Shown here piece by piece: positions 21,375 to 29,006 of a stretch of DNA of 64,000 nt. The position numbers were made by a program, and so were the translations under genes. Numbering within the stretch: the first letter of the stretch is position 1; the number at the start of each line of letters is the position of its first letter. Where the stretch lies: the NCBI RefSeq assembly GCF_029945925.1, contig NZ_JAQSDN010000004.1:1-64000 (forward strand). Direction: 5' to 3'. A model generated the notes under the pieces. The model did not search any database. It was given only the letters and a program-made list of their open reading frames with translations, and was not told the origin of the DNA. This DNA comes from Polaromonas sp. GTDB lineage: Bacteria; Pseudomonadota; Gammaproteobacteria; Burkholderiales; Burkholderiaceae_C.

Positions 21375-21811
21375 ACCGCCGGCTTTTTATCCATGCCGGT
21401 GCCGCCGTCGCAGGCGCTACATTTTTAGTAGCTGGCGGCGCCCAGGGGACGGGGGCTACAGGCCAAAAACGTCACAAAATGGTGATCCAGGTCAGCGACA
21501 ATGACCCGGCCAAATGGAACCTGGCGCTGAACAACGCCAAAAACCTGCAGGACGACGTGGGCGCCGCCAATGTGGACATCGAAATGGTGGTCTACGGCCC
21601 GGGGATCAACATGCTCAAGCTCGAATCCTCCGTCGGCTCGCGCGTCGCTGACGCCATGAAGGCCAACGTCAAAGTAGTGGCCTGCGAAAACACCCTGCGC
21701 GCGCAGAAGCTGAGCCGGGAAGACATGCTGCCCGCTATCAGTTATGTGCCGGCCGGCGTGACTGAAATCATGAAAAAGCAGGGCGAAGGCTGGGCTTATT
21801 TGCGGCCCTGA
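21371..21811 (+). CDS. Exported DsrE-family protein
   Basis: A 146-residue protein overlapping gabD by 4 bases (ATGA). Residues 1-~28 are a signal peptide beginning MNRRLFIHAGAAVAGATF. The remainder (KMVIQVSDNDPAKWNLALNN, VVYGPGINMLK, VKVVACENTLRAQ) is the DsrE/DsrF-like sulfur-relay fold, with one Cys near the expected position. Periplasmic DsrE-like proteins are widespread and poorly characterised; why this one follows GABA catabolism is unknown. The codons for residues ~16-37, the end of the signal peptide and the linker, coincide with a dispersed repeat (21416-21481). Confidence 0.8.
   Translation: MNRRLFIHAGAAVAGATFLVAGGAQGTGATGQKRHKMVIQVSDNDPAKWNLALNNAKNLQDDVGAANVDIEMVVYGPGINMLKLESSVGSRVADAMKANVKVVACENTLRAQKLSREDMLPAISYVPAGVTEIMKKQGEGWAYLRP
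21416..21481 (+). repeat. Dispersed ATAGCT...AGGCCAAAAA repeat, copy B, inside a coding region
   Basis: TTTTTAGTAGCTGGCGGC, then GGGGGCTACAGGCCAAAAAC and a CACAAAAT tail align with intergenic copy D at 44094-44158 (ATTAATAGCTGCCCGCGC ... TTGGGCTGGAGGCCAAAAAC, CTTCAAAAC). Here the unit is in frame and encodes the C-terminal part of the signal peptide and the linker of the DsrE-family protein. Confidence 0.6.
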
Positions 21812-21864
21812 GCGTTTTTCGCCGTCAGTTCACTTTTATAATCGGCTGAGCTTCCAGCCTGAAT

Positions 21865-21938
21865 GCGGGTGTAGTTCAATGGTAGAACTTTTGCTTCCCA
21901 AGCAAATAGCGTGGGTTCGATTCCCATCACCCGCTCCA
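21865..21938 (+). tRNA. tRNA-Gly (anticodon CCC)
   Basis: A 74-base cloverleaf with CCA encoded. The acceptor stem is GCGGGTG/CACCCGC with discriminator T; the D arm is GTTC...GAAC; the anticodon stem TTTGC/GCAAA encloses loop TTCCCAA with anticodon CCC; the T arm is GTGGG-TTCGATT-CCCAT. It reads GGG glycine codons. It lies between the DsrE-family gene and the convergent sensor kinase gene, with no sign of an integrated element attached to it. Confidence 0.97.
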
Positions 21939-21973
21939 CATCTCTCCGTGCCCGGCCCCTGCCGGCACACACC

Positions 21974-23722
21974 TCACACGGCGACCGCCGGACTGTCAAC
22001 CACCACTGCGCCAAGGGTGAAGTAAAACGTCGCCCCCTGCCCCTCGGCAGCCTTGGCCCAGACCCGGCCCCCATGCCGGTCAATGATGCGCTTGACGGTG
22101 GCCAGCCCGATGCCGGTGCCGGCGTAGTCCGTGGAGGAATGCAGCCGCTGGAAGGTTCCAAACAACTTGTCGGCGTATGCTATGTCGAAGCCGGCACCGT
22201 TGTCCCTGACGAAATAGACAGCTTCGCCGTCTTCTCCCGTCTGGCAGCCCACATCGATGCGCGCCGACGGCTGCAGGGACGTGAACTTCCACGCGTTGCC
22301 CAGCAGGTTCTGGATCACCACCGACAGCAGCAACTGGTCACCCAGCGCGAGCAGCTTCTCCTGGATGTGGATATCCACCGCGCGCTCCGGTTCGCGCTCG
22401 CGGCACGCCTGGACCACCTGCCTGGCGATTTTTGCAATATCCACTGTCCCGGCGCGCAGCGGGTCGCGCGCCAGCTTCGCCAGGGACAGCAGACCCTCGA
22501 TCAGCTCGCCCATCTGGCGGGTGCCGGCACGGATGCGGCTGAGGTAGTGCCTGCCCTGCTCACCGACTTTGTCCCTGGCCATGCGCTCGAGCAACTGGCT
22601 GAATCCATCAATCGTGTTGAGCGGGGAACGCAGGTCGTGTGACACCGAATACGAAAACGCTTCGAGCTCGCGGTTCACGGCCTCGAGTTGCGATGTACGC
22701 TGCCGCACCCGTTCCTCCAGTTCGGCATTGAGGCGCAGGATGCTTTCCTGGGCCTGTTTGCGTTCGGTGATGTCCTGGGTCGAGCCGTGGAGCCGGATGA
22801 CATGGCCGCTGTCGTCGCGCACCACTTCACCAATCACCCTGACCCAGACCCGGCGCCCGCCGGCAGAAATGATTTCCATTTCTTCATCAAACGGCGTTCC
22901 GCTGTCGATACACGCTTCGATAACCGCTTCCATCTTCCCGCGCCACTCAGGCGACACATAAAACTGCAAGGCTTCCTGCAGGGAGGGCGTGGTTCCGGGC
23001 GGCACCTCATGGATTTTGCAGACTTCGTCGGACCAGACCACATGATCCGAGGACAGCTCCAGCATCCAGCCGCCTATCCGCGCGGTGCGCCCTGCAATCC
23101 TGAGCAAGGCTTCGCTCTGGCGCAGCTTGGACTGGATAGCCCGGCGCTCCGTGATGTCTTCGGTCACCGAGATGACGTGCGTGGCCTCCCCCGACGCCGA
23201 CCGCACCATGGACACCGTGGAATGAACCCACACGGCGGTGCCATCCTTTTTCACATAACGTTTTTCATCCGAGAAGCTCTCCAGCTCGCCGGCCAGCATC
23301 CGGTCCCTCTGCGCGGCGTAACGAACCCGGTCGTCGGGGTGGGTCAACTCGCGCGTGTCCATGGCCTGCAACTCGGCCTCGGTGTAACCCACGATGGCGT
23401 AGTAGGCCGGGTTGGCCATCAGGAAGCGTCCGTCAGGCGTGTTCATCACGATGCCTGTTGCAGCGGTGCCGAACATCAGCTGAACCATGTCCTGGCTGAC
23501 CTTGAGCTGCTGCTGCGCCTCAGTCCGCCGCAACACCTCGGTCTGCAGCTGCCGGGTGCGATCGCGAACACTGCGGCGCATCTGCAGGTTCCACAGCAGC
23601 ACCAGGGCCAGCAGGGCGGCGACGCCAACAACCGAGCCGGCCAGCCAACGCGCCTGGGAAGGATGCAGGCCCGACCGCGGTTCGAACATCAACCCCGCCA
23701 GGGAGTAGTCCGCCTTGACCAT
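21974..23722 (-). CDS. PAS/histidine kinase part of a frameshifted sensor kinase (C-terminal piece)
   Basis: At least 582 residues. A membrane segment (WLAGSVVGVAALLALVLLW) is followed by a short coiled region, PAS domain 1 (~70-190), PAS/PAC domain 2 (~200-320, ending GSTQDITERK), a coiled linker, the dimerisation/phosphoacceptor helix with His in SYSVSHDLRSPLN, and the ATPase domain (NLLGNAWKF, FVRDNGAGFD, GTGIGLATVKRI). The frame stays open upstream to about 23775, where it joins the periplasmic-binding-like part in another frame. The first Met in this frame, 23722, is unlikely to be a real start. No response regulator gene is adjacent. Confidence 0.85.
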   Translation of the reverse strand: MVKADYSLAGLMFEPRSGLHPSQARWLAGSVVGVAALLALVLLWNLQMRRSVRDRTRQLQTEVLRRTEAQQQLKVSQDMVQLMFGTAATGIVMNTPDGRFLMANPAYYAIVGYTEAELQAMDTRELTHPDDRVRYAAQRDRMLAGELESFSDEKRYVKKDGTAVWVHSTVSMVRSASGEATHVISVTEDITERRAIQSKLRQSEALLRIAGRTARIGGWMLELSSDHVVWSDEVCKIHEVPPGTTPSLQEALQFYVSPEWRGKMEAVIEACIDSGTPFDEEMEIISAGGRRVWVRVIGEVVRDDSGHVIRLHGSTQDITERKQAQESILRLNAELEERVRQRTSQLEAVNRELEAFSYSVSHDLRSPLNTIDGFSQLLERMARDKVGEQGRHYLSRIRAGTRQMGELIEGLLSLAKLARDPLRAGTVDIAKIARQVVQACREREPERAVDIHIQEKLLALGDQLLLSVVIQNLLGNAWKFTSLQPSARIDVGCQTGEDGEAVYFVRDNGAGFDIAYADKLFGTFQRLHSSTDYAGTGIGLATVKRIIDRHGGRVWAKAAEGQGATFYFTLGAVVVDSPAVAV

Positions 23723-24696
23723 GCCCAGGCTCGCCAGCGTCCGCGCGATGGACTCCAGCCGGCCGGGGTTGAGTGCCCGATCTCCACCAGATCGGGCAAC
23801 ACCAGAGGCCGCATCTGCATCGCCTCGCCCAGCAGGGCCGCGCGGGTCAGCCCCCGCTGCCGGACGCCCTTCATGCCCGTGATCAGATCGGCGATTTCCT
23901 GTTCGTGGTTGAAGGCATATTCCCAGCCCTTGCGGGTGGCACGCAGGAAGGCGGCGGTACGCTCGGGCGCTTTCGCTGCCTGGGCCTCGGTCGTGAAGAG
24001 AATGTCGCCATAAAAATCTACGCCATAGTCCAGGCTGCGCATGATCGCAGGCGCCACGCCGCGGGCGCGAAGCAAGGCGGGCTCCACCGTGGCATACGCT
24101 GACATGGCATCTACCCTGCCCTCGATCAGGTCCTCGAGCTTCCAGGTCTGGGGGAGGATGTTGACGCGCTGGGGGTCGATGCCCTCGCGTTTGAGCACGG
24201 CGCGAAGTTGGATGCTGCCCTGACCGTCGGAAAGCATGACCCTGGCGCCGACCAGATCGCTGGGAACGCGAATCTGGCGATCCGCCCGGCTCATCAGGAC
24301 ATAAGGCGAGTGCTGAAATATCGCCGCCAGCGCCACGAGCGGCTGCCCGTTGATGCGGTCGATCAGCAGGTCCGAATCGCCAATGCCGTAGTGCGCGTCG
24401 CCCTTGAGAACGGTGGCAATCACCGGCCGGTCTGCACCGCCCTCGCGAATGGTGACGTCCAGGCCTTCATCGCGGTAAAAGCCCTTGGCCAGGGCAGCGT
24501 AATAACCGGCAAACTGGAACTGGTGCAGCCACTTGAGCTGCAGGGTGACGCGTTCGGGTGCTTTGGTGTCGGGGGCGGCATGCACCTGACTGGTGCAAAA
24601 AACCCAGAGGGCAATGACCGGAAAAATGGCCATAACCGCCACCAGCGGCCTCACCGGATTCAGCAAGGACTTGGGCAAGCGGCTCGAGAGAAACAT
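23689..24696 (-). CDS. NMT1/THI5-like sensor domain of a frameshifted sensor kinase (N-terminal piece)
   Basis: A 335-residue product whose first ~308 residues are meaningful: a signal/membrane anchor (LVAVMAIFPVIALWVF) then an NMT1/THI5-like periplasmic-binding domain (VTLQLKWLHQFQFAGYYAAL, DVTIREGG, GIGDSDLLI). After VLPDLVEIGHS the sequence turns into Arg/Trp-rich nonsense, while the continuation NPGRLESIARTLASLGM lies in the next frame. One base appears missing near 23770-23776. Known homologues carry NMT1, PAS and histidine kinase in one polypeptide. Either the gene is inactive or there is a sequencing error; no slippery heptamer is visible that would support programmed frameshifting. 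Confidence 0.8.
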   Translation of the reverse strand: MFLSSRLPKSLLNPVRPLVAVMAIFPVIALWVFCTSQVHAAPDTKAPERVTLQLKWLHQFQFAGYYAALAKGFYRDEGLDVTIREGGADRPVIATVLKGDAHYGIGDSDLLIDRINGQPLVALAAIFQHSPYVLMSRADRQIRVPSDLVGARVMLSDGQGSIQLRAVLKREGIDPQRVNILPQTWKLEDLIEGRVDAMSAYATVEPALLRARGVAPAIMRSLDYGVDFYGDILFTTEAQAAKAPERTAAFLRATRKGWEYAFNHEQEIADLITGMKGVRQRGLTRAALLGEAMQMRPLVLPDLVEIGHSTPAGWSPSRGRWRAWAWSRRTTPWRG

Positions 24697-24960
24697 CGTG
24701 ATTTCAGTCTAGCATGCGTATGTCTTTTTCCGAGAGAAAGTAGCTCTCCCGATGGCGCAGACAATGCTCTTCTTTTGATAGCTTTTGTACATGGCCGGAG
24801 CGGGGTTGCTGCCACGGATCTACAAAGCGGGTACTCAGGACAGCAACGGCAGAACAACCAGGCGGACCTAGTTTTCCACAGAAGCCGGCTCCAGCACTTC
24901 GGGATTCAAGCTTAGCTGCGTAAATTCGAGCATCGCGTTCATGAAGTTCAATCGGAAATA
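24697..24960. other. Intergenic stretch between sensor kinase and pilin genes
   Basis: Upstream region of the frameshifted kinase (which reads leftward) and downstream region of the last pilus gene. It contains a weak, partial match to the dispersed ATAGCT repeat near 24776 (GATAGCTTTTGTACATGGCC). No gene, RNA or clear promoter is recognised. Confidence 0.35.
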
Positions 24961-24990
24961 AAAAAAACCGGGCAAAACGCCCGGTCTTTT
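24961..24990 (-). terminator. Intrinsic terminator after the last pilin gene
   Basis: A 7-bp perfect stem ACCGGGC/GCCCGGT (24967-24973 with 24979-24985) with a 5-base loop. Read on the minus strand it is followed by seven T residues. The plus strand also shows TCTTTT after the stem, so it may work weakly in both directions. It lies 14 bases beyond the stop of the pilin-like gene. Confidence 0.9.
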
Positions 24991-25003
24991 CTTATCGCTC
25001 CTG

Positions 25004-25666
25004 TTAGAGAGGTTTGCAGAGAACGAAGCCCGCAGTGGCCTCAACATAAGGGCTGGATGCTCCGGCATTTGCAGCAGGAGGTGCAGCGGCAACAAGTGCA
25101 CGAACATCCCCGGTGTTGCTGACACCGTCATCAAGCATTCGATCCAATGCGCCGGCCTGCTTGCCTGTCAAGCCGCTCAGGCATACAACATTCCGGACGC
25201 CAAAACCAAAGACGCCATTGGTCAGACCAATTTGACCGCCTGCTGCATTTAACAGCGGCCCCGTATCCGTTGAGTTGCCTTCCAGAAATCCAGCGTAGCG
25301 CAGTGCTCGAATGGCTTGCCTGTTTTCCAGAAGTATCGCCGCTGCAGTGTTCAGGAACGGGTTGGAGCCGGCAGCGCCTATCAAACTATCGGATGCAGCG
25401 ACAGCGGTAAGCGCCGGAGCGCTGGTCCAGCCGCGGTCTGCGATATTCGCCGCAGTAAGGTCATCGCCGGGAAGACCACGGTAACGGTCCTGGTAGCTGG
25501 TAACGACTGCGGTCATGCTGCTCATGTCCTTTGCCATGTTCTTGATCCTTGAGCTTTCAATCAGCTCCTGGCCTTTGAGAACACCAGCCAGCAGCAAGCC
25601 AACAATCACCAGAACGATTGCGATTTCCACCAAAGTGAAACCGCCCTGTTTTTTCAATGTTTTCAT
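25004..25666 (-). CDS. Type IV prepilin-like protein, probable major pilin of the MSHA-like locus
   Basis: A 220-residue protein with a classic class III signal: short basic leader, cleavage after Gly in KKQGG|FTLVEIAIVLVIVG with Glu at +5, then the hydrophobic assembly helix. The C-terminal half has two Cys, one in VVCLSGLTG and one in the final FVLCKPL, as in the pilin disulfide loop. The ATG at 25666 has GGAG seven bases upstream. It is the last gene of the operon, preceded by an A/T-rich gap of its own and followed by a strong terminator, which suggests a separately boosted transcript. The pre-peptidase that would process it is not in the window. Confidence 0.88.
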   Translation of the reverse strand: MKTLKKQGGFTLVEIAIVLVIVGLLLAGVLKGQELIESSRIKNMAKDMSSMTAVVTSYQDRYRGLPGDDLTAANIADRGWTSAPALTAVAASDSLIGAAGSNPFLNTAAAILLENRQAIRALRYAGFLEGNSTDTGPLLNAAGGQIGLTNGVFGFGVRNVVCLSGLTGKQAGALDRMLDDGVSNTGDVRALVAAAPPAANAGASSPYVEATAGFVLCKPL

Positions 25667-25742
25667 TGATGACTCCAAAATAATTACGCGACGCGGGATG
25701 CATCGGTAATTAAATGTATCTTTTGTTTTAAAGCTAGGGGAG
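25667..25742 (-). promoter_or_regulatory. A/T-rich leader, probable promoter of the terminal pilin gene
   Basis: A 76-base gap in an operon where other junctions overlap or nearly so. On the minus strand it reads CTTTAAAACAAAAGATACAT then TTAATTACC, much richer in A/T than its surroundings, then a G/C segment and the ribosome site GGAG. A TACATT-like -10 is plausible; the -35 is not certain. Confidence 0.45.
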
Positions 25743-26906
25743 TCAGGAATTTTTACAAGGCATGCGCAGCGTGATACGCACCCCCAGGCCCAAGGGCTCT
25801 GCGTAGAGGTTGCCGCCCGCCTGAAGGGCCTGCTTGCGCGCCTGGTACATGCCCAAACCCTTGTTAACCGTCCCGGACGTCGCCCAAGGCTCAAAAAGCC
25901 TGTCCAACGGAATCTCCAGCGGCAACTGAGGCGTTTCGAAATGGACAGCGATGTCCTGCCCTTCTTCCATCACCCGTACCCTGCAGTGTGCCGGCAGCAG
26001 GCGCTCGCGCGACAAGGTGGACACATTGCCCAGCACGTTGTCGAGCACTGTCGCAAGTGCCTGCTCGTCCCACTGCAACCAGGCACCGCCCTCGAGCTCG
26101 ATCTCGACCTGGTGCAATTCTCCGGCCTGGCGGATGTGTTCATCCAGATCCAGCATGGGCGCAGCCTCGGGATCTTCCCGCGAGGTTAGCGGCGCTGAGA
26201 GTGATGGCTGCCAGGTGGGATTGAGCAAGGCCTTCGCCATGCGCTCTGCCCGGTTGGCCGCCAGGGCGGCATTGCTGCGCAACCGCCGCGCGCGGACCAT
26301 CAGCGTCTGGTCGTCCTGTGCCGCCGCAAAGTCTTCTGCCACCAGCTGTACCCATTGCGCTAGGTTGCGCATGTCGTGCTGCAGAAAAACGCCTACCCGC
26401 GCACGCTGGCTGACCGCTGCCACCAGTGCAAGCTGACGGGCCGCCAAGGCGCCCTGAAGCATGGCAAACAGCACCTCGGCGGCCTGCACGGCAAACAGAT
26501 GGCGCTCACCGCGCAAACCTTTGAGTCCGATGCGAAAGTCCAGCGAAATATCGTCAAACTGAAAGCTCTGACAAAGGACGCGATCATCAAACCGCCGCTG
26601 ACCCCGCGCATCGGTCGCCGCCGCCCCATGCACCAGGGCAGGAATGGGCGGCCCCATTCGGGTGAACACCGGCGAGCCATACCAGTTCCCTTGCCAATCC
26701 ATGCTGATCAGGCCTACCTGCGCAAGCGTGCGCTGATGCAGGACCAGCGTGCCCAGCAAGTCATCATGCAAGGCCTCGCGCAAGGCCAGCATCTGGTCCA
26801 TGCGCTGGCGATGCAGGCGGCTCAGGTGGCGCAGCCAAACCATGGTGAAGCCCACGCTCAAACCAGCCACCACCAGTGCCACCGCGGCATCGTAAAGATC
26901 TGTCAC
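25743..26906 (-). CDS. Histidine kinase-like sensor embedded in the pilus operon
   Basis: A 387-residue protein starting at GTG, overlapping the response regulator stop (GTGA). One N-terminal membrane segment (~8-25), a divergent middle region, then a phosphoacceptor-like helix with FLQHDMRNLAQW (~174-185). The C-terminal ATPase domain has N-box VLDNVLGNV and G-box KGLGMYQARKQALQAGGNL. The HD-x-(R/K)-N form recalls the PrsK type of kinase. It forms an obvious pair with the adjoining regulator. Signal unknown; from context it may sense envelope or surface cues for pilus production. Confidence 0.8.
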   Translation of the reverse strand: MTDLYDAAVALVVAGLSVGFTMVWLRHLSRLHRQRMDQMLALREALHDDLLGTLVLHQRTLAQVGLISMDWQGNWYGSPVFTRMGPPIPALVHGAAATDARGQRRFDDRVLCQSFQFDDISLDFRIGLKGLRGERHLFAVQAAEVLFAMLQGALAARQLALVAAVSQRARVGVFLQHDMRNLAQWVQLVAEDFAAAQDDQTLMVRARRLRSNAALAANRAERMAKALLNPTWQPSLSAPLTSREDPEAAPMLDLDEHIRQAGELHQVEIELEGGAWLQWDEQALATVLDNVLGNVSTLSRERLLPAHCRVRVMEEGQDIAVHFETPQLPLEIPLDRLFEPWATSGTVNKGLGMYQARKQALQAGGNLYAEPLGLGVRITLRMPCKNS

Positions 26907-27520
26907 GACGCCGCTCTTTCGATACCGAACTTTTTCATGAAGTAGTACAGGTGCTCCCGGGTCAGCCCCAGCTTGCGGGCAGCCTGTGCCACATTGAACT
27001 GACTGTCGGTCAGCACCGAACGCACCAATTTTTCCTGCGCTGCCTCGCCGAACTCCCTGACGCCTTCCCCAATCGGTGCAGTCAATGTCATGCGCGCCTG
27101 TCCGTCGGTGCTCAGCTGTTGTTCAGCCTGCAGAAACAGCACGGCACGGGCCAAAGCCTCGCGCAGGCGCTGGCTGCTGGCGGGTTTGTTTAGAAAGTCA
27201 AACGCACCCAACCCAATCGCCGTGAGCGCGACTGAAGGTTCGTCCTGGCCGGTCAGCACCACCACTTTGAGCGAAGGCCGCTCCAGGATGAGCAGACGCA
27301 GCAACTCCAGACCGGCCGTTGGCTCGTTCGGATGAGGCGGAAGGCCCAAGTCAAGCAAGGCGAGGTCAAACGGCGCTTGCGCCTGCCGGGCAATCACCAG
27401 CGCTTCAGCAGCAGAGCCCGCCGAAAGCACGTCGTAACCCATGTCTTCGAGCGAGCCGCACCACCAGTCGCGAAGAGATGCGTCGTCTTCGACAATAAGA
27501 ACGGTGTGGTGAACTGGCAT
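26903..27520 (-). CDS. Response regulator with receiver and Fis-type HTH, no AAA domain
   Basis: A 205-residue protein: receiver domain ~1-125 (TVLIVEDDASLRDWW, phospho-Asp in LALLDLGLPP, VVLTGQDEPS, final Lys in FLNKPAS) followed directly by a C-terminal Fis-like helix-turn-helix (NVAQAARKLGLTREHLYYFM). The sigma-54 activating AAA+ domain of NtrC is missing, so it resembles the short RegA/ActR/PrrA architecture. The start at 27520 (MPVHHTVLIVEDD) lies 2 bases after the upstream prepilin stop. It probably regulates the pilus genes it sits in. Confidence 0.88.
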   Translation of the reverse strand: MPVHHTVLIVEDDASLRDWWCGSLEDMGYDVLSAGSAAEALVIARQAQAPFDLALLDLGLPPHPNEPTAGLELLRLLILERPSLKVVVLTGQDEPSVALTAIGLGAFDFLNKPASSQRLREALARAVLFLQAEQQLSTDGQARMTLTAPIGEGVREFGEAAQEKLVRSVLTDSQFNVAQAARKLGLTREHLYYFMKKFGIERAAS

Positions 27521-27522
27521 TG

Positions 27523-28425
27523 TTAAGGCAACACCCCAGCCTTTATCAAGCCACTTCCAATGACACTTGTCGGTTGCCATAGAAAAATATCATCGAAGGC
27601 GCCGTTAGCTGCACCAGGTTCCGAGCGCGGATGAAACACATACACCGGGTCATTGTCCAGGTTGGCAGACTCATCCGCGCCACCCCCACCAGGAAGCTCA
27701 GCACCATTGCGCACCGTGGACCAGACTACGAAACCGGCCTGGGCTAAACGCACTGCAGTCCCGCAACTGGTCGCCGTGATACCAGTGACGGTGGTACAAA
27801 CCTCCAGCTGACCCACTGGAATACCTGTAGTGGCAACAAATGAAGGAAAGAATTCGGCCGCAGAAACTGCAGCGGGCACACCGTCCAAGTAGTAAGCGCT
27901 CTTAAGCCCATCGACCTGTGTAAACGGATAGCAGGGCGCCCCGGCTACCGAACAATCCTTTTTTGTCACGGCTGGGTTGTGCCCAGCCCCAATATATGCC
28001 CGCTGATCAACAGCGTAGCGCAGGCCAAAACCCCATGCATCCTGCATCAGCCCGTCAGGCCCCTGTTCACCAAGGCCCAGGGTACGAGCTGGTACAAAAC
28101 CGTCGTTCGGATTGGCACATTGACCCCGCGTGCCTGCCGCGCCTGCGGATACCACTTCAAGTCCGGCGCTAACCGCAGTAGCAGGACAAGGCAGCCTCCG
28201 ATTCACCATCGCAAACGCCATGATGGCGTCTGAAGCCTGCTTGATGCGCTCCTGGGTATCGCCAACTTTCCTGTTTTCAAGCTGTGGCCCAAGCGCCGCC
28301 ATAATTCCGCCAAGCGCCAAGCCAACGATCACAAGTACCAAAGCAATTTCTATCAGGCTAAACCCGCGCTGACGCAGTCTGAAAACAGCAGGTAGAAGCA
28401 CTTTATCAGCGGGGGGATGATTCAT
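27523..28425 (-). CDS. Prepilin-like protein (minor pilin / pseudopilin)
   Basis: A 300-residue protein with a prepilin site, RQRG|FSLIEIALVLVIVGLAL, after a 20-residue basic leader. The remainder is large for a pilin and contains Cys pairs (PCPATAV, GQCANPNDGF, DCSVAGAPCYPF, VCTTVTG, TSCGTAV), suggesting a disulfide-rich globular tip or adhesin-type minor pilin. The ATG at 28425 was chosen because AAGGAG sits just upstream; it overlaps the preceding gene by 20 bases. A Met at 28452 is an alternative without a better ribosome site. Confidence 0.85.
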   Translation of the reverse strand: MNHPPADKVLLPAVFRLRQRGFSLIEIALVLVIVGLALGGIMAALGPQLENRKVGDTQERIKQASDAIMAFAMVNRRLPCPATAVSAGLEVVSAGAAGTRGQCANPNDGFVPARTLGLGEQGPDGLMQDAWGFGLRYAVDQRAYIGAGHNPAVTKKDCSVAGAPCYPFTQVDGLKSAYYLDGVPAAVSAAEFFPSFVATTGIPVGQLEVCTTVTGITATSCGTAVRLAQAGFVVWSTVRNGAELPGGGGADESANLDNDPVYVFHPRSEPGAANGAFDDIFLWQPTSVIGSGLIKAGVLP

Positions 28426-28993
28426 TTTCCTTACTCCTTCTAATACTGACACCCACCCCAGCCTTCGGCGGAATGATCCGGATAGCCCCGGGGGGCAACA
28501 AATCTACCGCCTGCCCCGAAGGCACATCAATCACCTGCCCCGGCCTGGCTTTGAGTTGCATGTCATGGCCCCCGGACTGCAACACACCCGCCCGACCCGC
28601 CAGCGTGCGCAAGGGATTGGCTGCACCTCGTCCATAAATCGGCTGGTCATTGACCCACACCGTGCTGCGGTTGCCTGAACGGACCACCACGCCACTGACG
28701 ACCAAAGCATCGGGCAAACCCGGCGACACATCAATGGAAGGATCTTTCTGCAACACTTGAATGCCGGCATCCGGGTTGTCGGCAGTATTCCGTAATGTTT
28801 CAAGGTTGCGTCGCTGGGATGGCGAAAGGATAAGTGAGCCCAGCGTGTCGGAAGTGAAGTTAGCCTGCGGAGCCGCTAGCAGGGGACCAGCAGCTTGCGC
28901 CATTGCCGAACAAGTACCCAACGTGATCACGGCACAGACCGCACCCCGCACCCATAACATAAGCCAGCTTCGGACTGGCAGCAAAGCTGTCAT
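28406..28993 (-). CDS. Exported MshK-like pilus accessory protein
   Basis: A 195-residue protein with an N-terminal signal peptide (MLWVRGAVCAVITLGTCSAMAQA). A segment about strand-turn patterns follows (VVSGVVVRSGNRSTVWVNDQPI, GQVIDVPSGQAVDLLPPGAI), as in MshK and PilP/GspC-like periplasmic linkers that join the inner-membrane platform to the secretin. The family match is weak by eye; the name rests mainly on position after the MshI/MshJ-like genes. It lies 13 bases after the MshJ-like stop. Confidence 0.65.
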   Translation of the reverse strand: MTALLPVRSWLMLWVRGAVCAVITLGTCSAMAQAAGPLLAAPQANFTSDTLGSLILSPSQRRNLETLRNTADNPDAGIQVLQKDPSIDVSPGLPDALVVSGVVVRSGNRSTVWVNDQPIYGRGAANPLRTLAGRAGVLQSGGHDMQLKARPGQVIDVPSGQAVDLLPPGAIRIIPPKAGVGVSIRRSKENESSPR

Positions 28994-29006
28994 GACATGC
29001 CCGCTT

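Noticed and set aside
21865-21938. tRNA-Gly as the attachment site of an integrated element
   Set aside because: No integrase gene, no repeated tRNA 3' end and no change of gene type on either side.
23760-23790. Programmed -1 ribosomal frameshift in the sensor kinase
   Set aside because: No X-XXY-YYZ heptamer or following pseudoknot is visible at the junction; a simple one-base loss explains the data better.
24868-24946. Short minus-strand frame MLEFTQLSLNPEVLEPASVEN after the pilin terminator
   Set aside because: Reads like natural protein but is only about 21-25 codons, lies beyond the terminator, lacks a ribosome site and matches nothing known to me.
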